Positions 39,246-52,638 of a stretch of 64,000 bases of DNA are shown here, piece after piece. Source of the DNA: Actinernus sp. WN-2022 (taxonomy: Eukaryota; Cnidaria; Anthozoa; Actiniaria; Actinernidae); contig JAOWCC010000936.1 of the NCBI GenBank assembly GCA_030867875.1, positions 17,368,095 to 17,432,094 of the forward strand, written 5' to 3'. Position 1 is the first letter of the stretch, and every line of letters starts with the position of its first letter. The notes below the pieces were generated by a model. It was given only the letters and a program-made list of their open reading frames with translations, was not told the origin of the DNA and searched no databases. The position numbers and the translations under genes are program-made.

Positions 39246-39832
39246 CCACAGGCAACCCAAGCTCTAATTGTGTGTATTTGTCAGTATATAATATAAAGGC
39301 TTTGTATGTAAAGGATCAAAACTTTAATTTCGGCAATCCCTTTATGTAGGACGACACGAATTTTTACCAAAAATACAATAGAATACAACACAATACAATT
39401 CAATACAACAATAGAACGCAACACAATACAATACAATAGGATACAATTTGGTAGCAATTCGTGTCGTCCTACATGAAGGGATGGCCTTAATTTCAATGAA
39501 AGACCGAACCCGCGGTTTGAACTGACTTTTAAATAACCAGTCACGCCCCAATTCCATTGTTCTCGTGTAATCACAGTTTTTACACGCCTAACCTATGTGT
39601 AATTGCGTTTTGCTAGTTGGGTTCCGTTGTTTTATAAAATTAGCAAAAAGTAATAAGTAAAAGTGGATAAATAGCGTACTCATTTCCCAAATCGGGCAAC
39701 CATTGTTAATCAGTCTCTTTCTTAGAGGGAGGATCGAGATCCGAAAAGGAAAAGAAGCCCAAATTGCTAATAAACGACAAAGGAAAACAGATACTGACAA
39801 CTACACACAATTAGAGCTTGGGTTGCCTGTGG
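39246..39832. mobile_element. Foldback element, copy B, TSD TAGAA
   Basis: TAGAA lies on both sides. The ends CCACAGGCAACCCAAGCTCT / AGAGCTTGGGTTGCCTGTGG match copy A at 2331-2670. The interior differs and contains another palindrome (about 39,335-39,485): TATGTAGGACGACACGAATT faces AATTCGTGTCGTCCTACATG around an AATACAA-rich centre. The minus frames here are shadows. Confidence 0.8.
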
Positions 39833-39842
39833 TAGAACAAGC

Positions 39843-39880
39843 ACATACATACATACATACTTTATTTGTTTAAGCAGGTT
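39843..39880 (-). repeat. Detached LINE 3' tail
   Basis: (ACAT)n followed by ACTTTATTTG, the same arrangement as the 3' tail of the LINE at 6489; probably an extreme 5' truncation. Confidence 0.5.
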
Positions 39881-39954
39881 AGTTTAATGGCAGCTGGATA
39901 GCTGATGCTAATGATAAATACGACACTGCATCTGCGTATGTTACGGGTTTACCG

Positions 39955-40080
39955 TATTTCCTCGATTAAGCGCCCACCCTCGATTAAGCGCCCCCCTTGG
40001 CAACAAAATTTGAAATAAGCGCCCCCCTCGATTAAGCGCCCCCTCCCCTCCCCCAATAAATATGTCACAGTAAGAGAGAT
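39955..40080. mobile_element. Terminal fragment of a CTCGATTAAGCGCC element
   Basis: CCGTATTTCCTCGATTAAGC opens a run of three CTCGATTAAGCGCCC-type copies, the style of pogo-like ends (compare 29,487). No opposite end was found. Confidence 0.5.
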
Positions 40081-41247
40081 GGCATACAACTTGCGTTTTA
40101 TTACAAAGTTATGGCATGTTCCTATATGTAGTACCGTATTAAAGTTATGTTTGGCTGATAAGGGAAATTAGTTTCTTTTCTTCCAACTCACAGTCCGTGA
40201 TTATTACGTCCATGTGCTTGCATAGCTCTTGTACCCGAAGCAGCTCGTTCTTCAGCCTTCTTCCCATTTCAACGCTTTGGGTAAATGCTTTGTCGTACGC
40301 TGTACTTCAGGCTGATCGTCTTCGTTTGCAATTTTACTACAGTTCCTTCAGTGCTCCTTATTAGTCTTGTGTTTTGACGTGAAGTTTACTAAAACAGCCA
40401 GTAAAACCTACAAAATATATGTTTTGTAACTTGATGATCATGCATGCTAAGTTGAGGCGATCAGACTCAGTTTGAGTATATATAGTTTGATAGGCTGGGG
40501 CGATAATGGCTATCAGTTTCCAAAGAGCAGGATCGATCTTTCCTGTTATCAAGATGGTGAGCAGCAAATAATATTTTCTTCTATTGATTGGCCTTCGATA
40601 AAGTTATATTAACTATGATCAAGTCAATTAGCCGGTTCAAAACACCAATTAGCATTTACAATTACACTCTCAACTGACAGTTGATTTCCGGTGTATAAAG
40701 TCAACGGGGAGAGCAGCAGTTTTTGTGTGTTGAGAATCTTAAGAAAATGTCGGGAATTGACCGACACTAAGAAAGCCTGCAAAGGAGGCTAGAAATTGGT
40801 AGGCTCAGGGATTTACCGGGAAATCGTTGATATGTCGGGACAAAATGAAAATTAATCGGGACAACTTTTGAGAAAATACACCACAGCTCAAACAGACTTC
40901 AGCCGCACGATAGCCCCCAAACTACAAAACTGATATTCATCTAACTCCTTTGCATTTTTATCATCCAGTAATATATTTTTCCTGCCAAAGAGCTACTGTA
41001 GGTTTTCTTCTAATACACTTCCTTAACTGAGCGGCAGCATTCACTACCTATTAGGTATACTAGTTATTATACCAAGGTATTACTTCCTCTGCTGTTAGTA
41101 ACACAAAACTCTGAGTGTGTCATGTGACACCCAGAGATCGTCTCATATTCCAAAATTCATGACAAAACAAAGATTTGCGTGAGATCGCTCTCTGGTAATC
41201 ACAGCTTAGTTAATACTACTGCCTAATGCTTTAGAACAACTACTGGA
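40081..41247. other. Intergenic, upstream of the beta-helix gene
   Basis: No gene was recognised. A CCTTAACTGAGCGGCAG word near 41,022 resembles part of foldback F1 copy 2. Confidence 0.4.
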
Positions 41248-42600
41248 ATGCCGAAAAGCAGGATCAATGTCGTGGAGAAATCTCATCATCGTGCGGACAT
41301 GATCATATTTCTTGCCGTGTTCTTTCTTCACAACACTTGCCAAGCTTTAGATGTCCGAGTGTCGCAGACATCAGGGAATGATACGCTGGCATGTTTAGAA
41401 CCGAACTCAACAGTGTATTGCAAAACAGTGCAGTTCGCTCTGCAAGGATTGGATAATCGTCCGAACGAAACAGCGCTTCGCGTCACAGTAATGGACCACA
41501 CGTACTTGATAAGTGAGAGAATCAAAATCACTCAACCAAATGGCAAGAAAAGTATCGTAATCACAAGCGCTAGAGGCTCTGTTTTTCAATGTACCAGCGT
41601 GACGGCTGGAGTGGATGTCGGATCAAAGATCTGGAGGCAGGCACAAAATATTCAGTTCTCTAACCTGGTGTTTCAGCACTGTGGCCCGATAAAAGCTGCT
41701 ACGATACTGATTTGGAGGGCTATTAATATTACTTTTAGAAATTGTGAATTTAGGGACAATTTTCAGCCCGCTATAAATTCGTTTGATAGCAGCGGATTAA
41801 TCGAGGGATGTCTGTTTGTTAATAACACATTCAATCAGAATGCTGCCTCCGAGCATTTCCGACCAGGACTCGTGTCCATGTCGGGCGCCGTCGGATACTT
41901 TGTTGCTGATTCCTCCAACCTGTTGATAACAATAAAAGATTCGAGATTTTATTATAATTCCGCTGTTGTGCATAACGACGAATTCTTCGTTACTGCTGCC
42001 TCAAATATCTCGGACTTCAACGAGGGTGGTGGCGCAATTTTGATAGCGATTACACACAATTCCCAAGGTTGTAAAGTGAATCTCCACAATCTTACCGTCA
42101 AGTCCAACTCTGCGACCTACGGAGGGGGTATTTACCTCGCAACATCCGGGATGTCGACCGGGAATACATTCGTGTTATCAAATTCCTTTATCACAGGCAA
42201 CAGGGCAGGCCAGGCTGGTGGAGGTATATGTATATCTCAGTGGGACTTTACTCGAAATACGAGTTTTCTCCTGAAAAATTGCACTATCAACAATAATTGG
42301 AGCTGCCGCGGGGCAGGCGTAAATGGCTTTTTCATGAGTTTCACTGGGACGGTGAAAACATCTCTAGAAATGCACAACCTCCATGTTCACGGGGAATATG
42401 GCAGACTCTTCTCCTGGTTTTCGATTTACGTCATCCCTTCCGTTTGGCAATGGTCCCGCCACACGACCTGTGTTCATTAATTGCACCATATCAGGGCACG
42501 TGAGTAGTCCACGTAATATTCACACCTACCTCGCCCCGATAACAGCCCAGAGAATAAGCGTCCTGTTTTCTGGCTACAACTTCATCCAACATAACCGCGG
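41248..42600 (+). pseudogene. Secreted right-handed beta-helix (pectin-lyase-like) protein, frameshifted and truncated
   Basis: The frame from ATG 41248 has a hydrophobic signal segment 'MIIFLAVFFLHNTCQA'. The second ATG, 41299, would give the better signal-peptide start. About 370 residues of parallel beta-helix type follow: 'SGNDTLACL', 'CKTVQFALQGL', 'NITFRNCEF', 'LIEGCLFVNNTF', 'GGGAILIAI', 'NSATYGGGIYL', 'ITGNRAGQAGGGICIS'. Many N-glycosylation sites fit an extracellular protein. Large proteins of this type, often with a C-terminal membrane anchor, are common in anthozoans; their function is unclear. At GGGG 42391-42394 one extra G shifts the frame. Homologous coding then continues in the next phase ('MADSSPGFRF', 'VFINCTISG', 'RISVLFSGYNFIQHNRG') until the satellite starts at 42,601. 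So either a pseudogene or a sequencing error followed by a true truncation. Confidence 0.75.
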
Positions 42601-43804
42601 TAAACTGAGGAAATCGAGAATTCCACACAAGATGAGGCATGTTAACACAAAAAGAGTGTACCTTGCTAAGGCGCCTTTTGTGTTGACATGCGTCAATATG
42701 TGCACCGTTTCAGTTTCAACTGGCCGCTGTTGCTCGAAATCTTGATGGATTTTAATGCGGTTTGCAGCAAAAGAACCGTCTTTGTCTATAGAACAACTGT
42801 TGACTGCGTTTTAGCCGCACCTGGGCATTGGAAACACCCCAAAATGTCACTTTTAGTTGATCAACTGGAAAAAGGTGATAAGGTAGAAAATCTCGAAAAA
42901 TTCCAAATCTCAAACAAGGAAATTATGGGATAGAAAGGCTATACATGGAAGCAAGTGTCATTTTACAACCATTGAAACCTAGACTATCAGTTATCAGCGC
43001 TTTAAACTGAGGAAATCGAGAATTCCACACAAGATGAGGCATGTTAACACAAAAAGAGTGTACCTTGCTAAGGCGCCTTTTGTGTTGACATGCCTCAATA
43101 TGTGCACCGTTTCAGTTTCAACTGGCCGCTGTTGCTCGAAATCTTGATGGATTTTATTGCGGTTTGCAGCAAAAGAACCGTCTTTGTCTATAGAACAACT
43201 GTTGACTGCGTTTTAGCCGCACCTGGGCATTGGAAACACCCCAAAATGTCACTTTAATTGATCAACTGGAAAAAGGTGATAAGGTAGAAAATCTCGAAAA
43301 ATTCCAAATCTCAAACAAGGAAATTATGGGATAGAAAGGCTATACATGGAAGCAAGTGTCATTTTACAACCATTGAAACCTAGACTATCAGTTATCAGCG
43401 CTTTAAACTGAGGAAATCGAGAATTCCACACAAGATGAGGCATGTTAACACAAAAAGAGTGTACCTTGCTAAGGCGCCTTTTGTGTTGACATGCCTCAAT
43501 ATGTGCACCGTTTCAGTTTCAACTGGCCGCTGTTGCTCGAAATCTTGATGGATTTTATTGCGGTTTGCAGCAAAAGAACCGTCTTTGTCTATAGAACAAC
43601 TGTTGACTGCGTTTTAGCCGCACCTGGGCATTGGAAACACCCCAAAATGTCACTTTAATTGATCAACTGGAAAAAGGTGATAAGGTAGAAAATCTCGAAA
43701 AATTCCAAATCTCAAACAAGGAAATTATGGGATAGAAAGGCTATACATGGAAGCAAGTGTCATTTTACAACCATTGAAACCTAGACTATCAGTTATCAGC
43801 GCTT

Positions 43805-46800
43805 TAAACTGAGGAAATCGAGAATTCCACACAAGATGAGGCATGTTAACACAAAAAGAGTGTACCTTGCTAAGGCGCCTTTTGTGTTGACATGCCTCAA
43901 TATGTGCACCGTTTCAGTTTCAACTGGCCGCTGTTGCTCGAAATCTTGATGGATTTTAATGCGGTTTGCAGCAAAAGAACCGTCTTTGTCTATAGAACAA
44001 CTGTTGACTGCGTTTTAGCCGCACCTGGGCATTGGAAACACCCCAAAATGTCACTTTTAGTTGATCAACTGGAAAAAGGTGATAAGGTAGAAAATCTCGA
44101 AAAATTCCAAATCTCAAACAAGGAAATTATGGGATAGAAAGGCTATACATGGAAGCAAGTGTCATTTTACAACCATTGAAACCTAGACTATCAGTTATCA
44201 GCGCTTTAAACTGAGGAAATCGAGAATTCCACACAAGATGAGGCATGTTAACACAAAAAGAGTGTACCTTGCTAAGGCGCCTTTTGTGTTGACATGCCTC
44301 AATATGTGCACCGTTTCAGTTTCAACTGGCCGCTGTTGCTCGAAATCTTGATGGATTTTATTGCGGTTTGCAGCAAAAGAACCGTCTTTGTCTATAGAAC
44401 AACTGTTGACTGCGTTTTAGCCGCACCTGGGCATTGGAAACACCCCAAAATGTCACTTTAATTGATCAACTGGAAAAAGGTGATAAGGTAGAAAATCTCG
44501 AAAAATTCCAAATCTCAAACAAGGAAATTATGGGATAGAAAGGCTATACATGGAAGCAAGTGTCATTTTACAACCATTGAAACCTAGACTATCAGTTATC
44601 AGCGCTTTAAACTGAGGAAATCGAGAATTCCACACAAGATGAGGCATGTTAACACAAAAAGAGTGTACCTTGCTAAGGCGCCTTTTGTGTTGACATGCCT
44701 CAATATGTGCACCGTTTCAGTTTCAACTGGCCGCTGTTGCTCGAAATCTTGATGGATTTTAATGCGGTTTGCAGCAAAAGAACCGTCTTTGTCTATAGAA
44801 CAACTGTTGACTGCGTTTTAGCCGCACCTGGGCATTGGAAACACCCCAAAATGTCACTTTTAGTTGATCAACTGGAAAAAGGTGATAAGGTAGAAAATCT
44901 CGAAAAATTCCAAATCTCAAACAAGGAAATTATGGGATAGAAAGGCTATACATGGAAGCAAGTGTCATTTTACAACCATTGAAACCTAGACTATCAGTTA
45001 TCAGCGCTTTAAACTGAGGAAATCGAGAATTCCACACAAGATGAGGCATGTTAACACAAAAAGAGTGTACCTTGCTAAGGCGCCTTTTGTGTTGACATGC
45101 CTCAATATGTGCACCGTTTCAGTTTCAACTGGCCGCTGTTGCTCGAAATCTTGATGGATTTTATTGCGGTTTGCAGCAAAAGAACCGTCTTTGTCTATAG
45201 AACAACTGTTGACTGCGTTTTAGCCGCACCTGGGCATTGGAAACACCCCAAAATGTCACTTTAATTGATCAACTGGAAAAAGGTGATAAGGTAGAAAATC
45301 TCGAAAAATTCCAAATCTCAAACAAGGAAATTATGGGATAGAAAGGCTATACATGGAAGCAAGTGTCATTTTACAACCATTGAAACCTAGACTATCAGTT
45401 ATCAGCGCTTTAAACTGAGGAAATCGAGAATTCCACACAAGATGAGGCATGTTAACACAAAAAGAGTGTACCTTGCTAAGGCGCCTTTTGTGTTGACATG
45501 CCTCAATATGTGCACCGTTTCAGTTTCAACTGGCCGCTGTTGCTCGAAATCTTGATGGATTTTATTGCGGTTTGCAGCAAAAGAACCGTCTTTGTCTATA
45601 GAACAACTGTTGACTGCGTTTTAGCCGCACCTGGGCATTGGAAACACCCCAAAATGTCACTTTAATTGATCAACTGGAAAAAGGTGATAAGGTAGAAAAT
45701 CTCGAAAAATTCCAAATCTCAAACAAGGAAATTATGGGATAGAAAGGCTATACATGGAAGCAAGTGTCATTTTACAACCATTGAAACCTAGACTATCAGT
45801 TATCAGCGCTTTAAACTGAGGAAATCGAGAATTCCACACAAGATGAGGCATGTTAACACAAAAAGAGTGTACCTTGCTAAGGCGCCTTTTGTGTTGACAT
45901 GCCTCAATATGTGCACCGTTTCAGTTTCAACTGGCCGCTGTTGCTCGAAATCTTGATGGATTTTAATGCGGTTTGCAGCAAAAGAACCGTCTTTGTCTAT
46001 AGAACAACTGTTGACTGCGTTTTAGCCGCACCTGGGCATTGGAAACACCCCAAAATGTCACTTTTAGTTGATCAACTGGAAAAAGGTGATAAGGTAGAAA
46101 ATCTCGAAAAATTCCAAATCTCAAACAAGGAAATTATGGGATAGAAAGGCTATACATGGAAGCAAGTGTCATTTTACAACCATTGAAACCTAGACTATCA
46201 GTTATCAGCGCTTTAAACTGAGGAAATCGAGAATTCCACACAAGATGAGGCATGTTAACACAAAAAGAGTGTACCTTGCTAAGGCGCCTTTTGTGTTGAC
46301 ATGCCTCAATATGTGCACCGTTTCAGTTTCAACTGGCCGCTGTTGCTCGAAATCTTGATGGATTTTAATGCGGTTTGCAGCAAAAGAACCGTCTTTGTCT
46401 ATAGAACAACTGTTGACTGCGTTTTAGCCGCACCTGGGCATTGGAAACACCCCAAAATGTCACTTTTAGTTGATCAACTGGAAAAAGGTGATAAGGTAGA
46501 AAATCTCGAAAAATTCCAAATCTCAAACAAGGAAATTATGGGATAGAAAGGCTATACATGGAAGCAAGTGTCATTTTACAACCATTGAAACCTAGACTAT
46601 CAGTTATCAGCGCTTTAAACTGAGGAAATCGAGAATTCCACACAAGATGAGGCATGTTAACACAAAAAGAGTGTACCTTGCTAAGGCGCCTTTTGTGTTG
46701 ACATGCCTCAATATGTGCACCGTTTCAGTTTCAACTGGCCGCTGTTGCTCGAAATCTTGATGGATTTTATTGCGGTTTGCAGCAAAAGAACCGTCTTTGT

Positions 46801-48221
46801 CTATAGAACAACTGTTGACTGCGTTTTAGCCGCACCTGGGCATTGGAAACACCCCAAAATGTCACTTTAATTGATCAACTGGAAAAAGGTGATAAGGTAG
46901 AAAATCTCGAAAAATTCCAAATCTCAAACAAGGAAATTATGGGATAGAAAGGCTATACATGGAAGCAAGTGTCATTTTACAACCATTGAAACCTAGACTA
47001 TCAGTTATCAGCGCTTTAAACTGAGGAAATCGAGAATTCCACACAAGATGAGGCATGTTAACACAAAAAGAGTGTACCTTGCTAAGGCGCCTTTTGTGTT
47101 GACATGCCTCAATATGTGCACCGTTTCAGTTTCAACTGGCCGCTGTTGCTCGAAATCTTGATGGATTTTATTGCGGTTTGCAGCAAAAGAACCGTCTTTG
47201 TCTATAGAACAACTGTTGACTGCGTTTTAGCCGCACCTGGGCATTGGAAACACCCCAAAATGTCACTTTAATTGATCAACTGGAAAAAGGTGATAAGGTA
47301 GAAAATCTCGAAAAATTCCAAATCTCAAACAAGGAAATTATGGGATAGAAAGGCTATACATGGAAGCAAGTGTCATTTTACAACCATTGAAACCTAGACT
47401 ATCAGTTATCAGCGCTTTAAACTGAGGAAATCGAGAATTCCACACAAGATGAGGCATGTTAACACAAAAAGAGTGTACCTTGCTAAGGCGCCTTTTGTGT
47501 TGACATGCCTCAATATGTGCACCGTTTCAGTTTCAACTGGCCGCTGTTGCTCGAAATCTTGATGGATTTTAATGCGGTTTGCAGCAAAAGAACCGTCTTT
47601 GTCTATAGAACAACTGTTGACTGCGTTTTAGCCGCACCTGGGCATTGGAAACACCCCAAAATGTCACTTTTAGTTGATCAACTGGAAAAAGGTGATAAGG
47701 TAGAAAATCTCGAAAAATTCCAAATCTCAAACAAGGAAATTATGGGATAGAAAGGCTATACATGGAAGCAAGTGTCATTTTACAACCATTGAAACCTAGA
47801 CTATCAGTTATCAGCGCTTTAAACTGAGGAAATCGAGAATTCCACACAAGATGAGGCATGTTAACACAAAAAGAGTGTACCTTGCTAAGGCGCCTTTTGT
47901 GTTGACATGCCTCAATATGTGCACCGTTTCAGTTTCAACTGGCCGCTGTTGCTCGAAATCTTGATGGATTTTAATGCGGTTTGCAGCAAAAGAACCGTCT
48001 TTGTCTATAGAACAACTGTTGACTGCGTTTTAGCCGCACCTGGGCATTGGAAACACCCCAAAATGTCACTTTTAGTTGATCAACTGGAAAAAGGTGATAA
48101 GGTAGAAAATCTCGAAAAATTCCAAATCTCAAACAAGGAAATTATGGGATAGAAAGGCTATACATGGAAGCAAGTGTCATTTTACAACCATTGAAACCTA
48201 GACTATCAGTTATCAGCGCTT
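43805..48221. repeat. Higher-order repeat 1 (units 4-14)
   Basis: Unit order L S L S S L L S S L L, 4,417 bp. It differs from the next copy in lacking the CATGCGTC mark in the first unit and in having an ordinary S as the second unit. Confidence 0.9.
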
Positions 48222-51200
48222 TAAACTGAGGAAATCGAGAATTCCACACAAGATGAGGCATGTTAACACAAAAAGAGTGTACCTTGCTAAGGCGCCTTTT
48301 GTGTTGACATGCGTCAATATGTGCACCGTTTCAGTTTCAACTGGCCGCTGTTGCTCGAAATCTTGATGGATTTTAATGCGGTTTGCAGCAAAAGAACCGT
48401 CTTTGTCTATAGAACAACTGTTGACTGCGTTTTAGCCGCACCTGGGCATTGGAAACACCCCAAAATGTCACTTTTAGTTGATCAACTGGAAAAAGGTGAT
48501 AAGGTAGAAAATCTCGAAAAATTCCAAATCTCAAACAAGGAAATTATGGGATAGAAAGGCTATACATGGAAGCAAGTGTCATTTTACAACCATTGAAACC
48601 TAGACTATCAGTTATCAGCGCTTTAAACTGAGGAAATCGAGAATTCCACACAAGATGAGGCATGTTAACACAAAAAGAGTGTACCTTGCTAAGGCGCCTT
48701 TTGTGTTGACATGCCTCAATATGTGCACCGTTTCAGTTTCAACTGGCCGCTGTTGCTCGAAATCTTGATGGATTTTAATGCGGTTTGCAGCAAAAGAACC
48801 GTCTTTGTCTATAGAACAACTGTTGACTGCGTTTTAGCCGCACCTGGGCATTGGAAACACCCCAAAATGTCACTTTAATTGATCAACTGGAAAAAGGTGA
48901 TAAGGTAGAAAATCTCGAAAAATTCCAAATCTCAAACAAGGAAATTATGGGATAGAAAGGCTATACATGGAAGCAAGTGTCATTTTACAACCATTGAAAC
49001 CTAGACTATCAGTTATCAGCGCTTTAAACTGAGGAAATCGAGAATTCCACACAAGATGAGGCATGTTAACACAAAAAGAGTGTACCTTGCTAAGGCGCCT
49101 TTTGTGTTGACATGCCTCAATATGTGCACCGTTTCAGTTTCAACTGGCCGCTGTTGCTCGAAATCTTGATGGATTTTAATGCGGTTTGCAGCAAAAGAAC
49201 CGTCTTTGTCTATAGAACAACTGTTGACTGCGTTTTAGCCGCACCTGGGCATTGGAAACACCCCAAAATGTCACTTTTAGTTGATCAACTGGAAAAAGGT
49301 GATAAGGTAGAAAATCTCGAAAAATTCCAAATCTCAAACAAGGAAATTATGGGATAGAAAGGCTATACATGGAAGCAAGTGTCATTTTACAACCATTGAA
49401 ACCTAGACTATCAGTTATCAGCGCTTTAAACTGAGGAAATCGAGAATTCCACACAAGATGAGGCATGTTAACACAAAAAGAGTGTACCTTGCTAAGGCGC
49501 CTTTTGTGTTGACATGCCTCAATATGTGCACCGTTTCAGTTTCAACTGGCCGCTGTTGCTCGAAATCTTGATGGATTTTATTGCGGTTTGCAGCAAAAGA
49601 ACCGTCTTTGTCTATAGAACAACTGTTGACTGCGTTTTAGCCGCACCTGGGCATTGGAAACACCCCAAAATGTCACTTTAATTGATCAACTGGAAAAAGG
49701 TGATAAGGTAGAAAATCTCGAAAAATTCCAAATCTCAAACAAGGAAATTATGGGATAGAAAGGCTATACATGGAAGCAAGTGTCATTTTACAACCATTGA
49801 AACCTAGACTATCAGTTATCAGCGCTTTAAACTGAGGAAATCGAGAATTCCACACAAGATGAGGCATGTTAACACAAAAAGAGTGTACCTTGCTAAGGCG
49901 CCTTTTGTGTTGACATGCCTCAATATGTGCACCGTTTCAGTTTCAACTGGCCGCTGTTGCTCGAAATCTTGATGGATTTTATTGCGGTTTGCAGCAAAAG
50001 AACCGTCTTTGTCTATAGAACAACTGTTGACTGCGTTTTAGCCGCACCTGGGCATTGGAAACACCCCAAAATGTCACTTTAATTGATCAACTGGAAAAAG
50101 GTGATAAGGTAGAAAATCTCGAAAAATTCCAAATCTCAAACAAGGAAATTATGGGATAGAAAGGCTATACATGGAAGCAAGTGTCATTTTACAACCATTG
50201 AAACCTAGACTATCAGTTATCAGCGCTTTAAACTGAGGAAATCGAGAATTCCACACAAGATGAGGCATGTTAACACAAAAAGAGTGTACCTTGCTAAGGC
50301 GCCTTTTGTGTTGACATGCCTCAATATGTGCACCGTTTCAGTTTCAACTGGCCGCTGTTGCTCGAAATCTTGATGGATTTTAATGCGGTTTGCAGCAAAA
50401 GAACCGTCTTTGTCTATAGAACAACTGTTGACTGCGTTTTAGCCGCACCTGGGCATTGGAAACACCCCAAAATGTCACTTTTAGTTGATCAACTGGAAAA
50501 AGGTGATAAGGTAGAAAATCTCGAAAAATTCCAAATCTCAAACAAGGAAATTATGGGATAGAAAGGCTATACATGGAAGCAAGTGTCATTTTACAACCAT
50601 TGAAACCTAGACTATCAGTTATCAGCGCTTTAAACTGAGGAAATCGAGAATTCCACACAAGATGAGGCATGTTAACACAAAAAGAGTGTACCTTGCTAAG
50701 GCGCCTTTTGTGTTGACATGCCTCAATATGTGCACCGTTTCAGTTTCAACTGGCCGCTGTTGCTCGAAATCTTGATGGATTTTAATGCGGTTTGCAGCAA
50801 AAGAACCGTCTTTGTCTATAGAACAACTGTTGACTGCGTTTTAGCCGCACCTGGGCATTGGAAACACCCCAAAATGTCACTTTTAGTTGATCAACTGGAA
50901 AAAGGTGATAAGGTAGAAAATCTCGAAAAATTCCAAATCTCAAACAAGGAAATTATGGGATAGAAAGGCTATACATGGAAGCAAGTGTCATTTTACAACC
51001 ATTGAAACCTAGACTATCAGTTATCAGCGCTTTAAACTGAGGAAATCGAGAATTCCACACAAGATGAGGCATGTTAACACAAAAAGAGTGTACCTTGCTA
51101 AGGCGCCTTTTGTGTTGACATGCCTCAATATGTGCACCGTTTCAGTTTCAACTGGCCGCTGTTGCTCGAAATCTTGATGGATTTTATTGCGGTTTGCAGC

Positions 51201-52638
51201 AAAAGAACCGTCTTTGTCTATAGAACAACTGTTGACTGCGTTTTAGCCGCACCTGGGCATTGGAAACACCCCAAAATGTCACTTTAATTGATCAACTGGA
51301 AAAAGGTGATAAGGTAGAAAATCTCGAAAAATTCCAAATCTCAAACAAGGAAATTATGGGATAGAAAGGCTATACATGGAAGCAAGTGTCATTTTACAAC
51401 CATTGAAACCTAGACTATCAGTTATCAGCGCTTTAAACTGAGGAAATCGAGAATTCCACACAAGATGAGGCATGTTAACACAAAAAGAGTGTACCTTGCT
51501 AAGGCGCCTTTTGTGTTGACATGCCTCAATATGTGCACCGTTTCAGTTTCAACTGGCCGCTGTTGCTCGAAATCTTGATGGATTTTATTGCGGTTTGCAG
51601 CAAAAGAACCGTCTTTGTCTATAGAACAACTGTTGACTGCGTTTTAGCCGCACCTGGGCATTGGAAACACCCCAAAATGTCACTTTAATTGATCAACTGG
51701 AAAAAGGTGATAAGGTAGAAAATCTCGAAAAATTCCAAATCTCAAACAAGGAAATTATGGGATAGAAAGGCTATACATGGAAGCAAGTGTCATTTTACAA
51801 CCATTGAAACCTAGACTATCAGTTATCAGCGCTTTAAACTGAGGAAATCGAGAATTCCACACAAGATGAGGCATGTTAACACAAAAAGAGTGTACCTTGC
51901 TAAGGCGCCTTTTGTGTTGACATGCCTCAATATGTGCACCGTTTCAGTTTCAACTGGCCGCTGTTGCTCGAAATCTTGATGGATTTTAATGCGGTTTGCA
52001 GCAAAAGAACCGTCTTTGTCTATAGAACAACTGTTGACTGCGTTTTAGCCGCACCTGGGCATTGGAAACACCCCAAAATGTCACTTTTAGTTGATCAACT
52101 GGAAAAAGGTGATAAGGTAGAAAATCTCGAAAAATTCCAAATCTCAAACAAGGAAATTATGGGATAGAAAGGCTATACATGGAAGCAAGTGTCATTTTAC
52201 AACCATTGAAACCTAGACTATCAGTTATCAGCGCTTTAAACTGAGGAAATCGAGAATTCCACACAAGATGAGGCATGTTAACACAAAAAGAGTGTACCTT
52301 GCTAAGGCGCCTTTTGTGTTGACATGCCTCAATATGTGCACCGTTTCAGTTTCAACTGGCCGCTGTTGCTCGAAATCTTGATGGATTTTAATGCGGTTTG
52401 CAGCAAAAGAACCGTCTTTGTCTATAGAACAACTGTTGACTGCGTTTTAGCCGCACCTGGGCATTGGAAACACCCCAAAATGTCACTTTTAGTTGATCAA
52501 CTGGAAAAAGGTGATAAGGTAGAAAATCTCGAAAAATTCCAAATCTCAAACAAGGAAATTATGGGATAGAAAGGCTATACATGGAAGCAAGTGTCATTTT
52601 ACAACCATTGAAACCTAGACTATCAGTTATCAGCGCTT
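48222..52638. repeat. Higher-order repeat 2 (units 15-25)
   Basis: Unit order L* Sh L S S L L S S L L, 4,417 bp. L* carries CATGCGTC and Sh is the hybrid unit. Confidence 0.9.
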
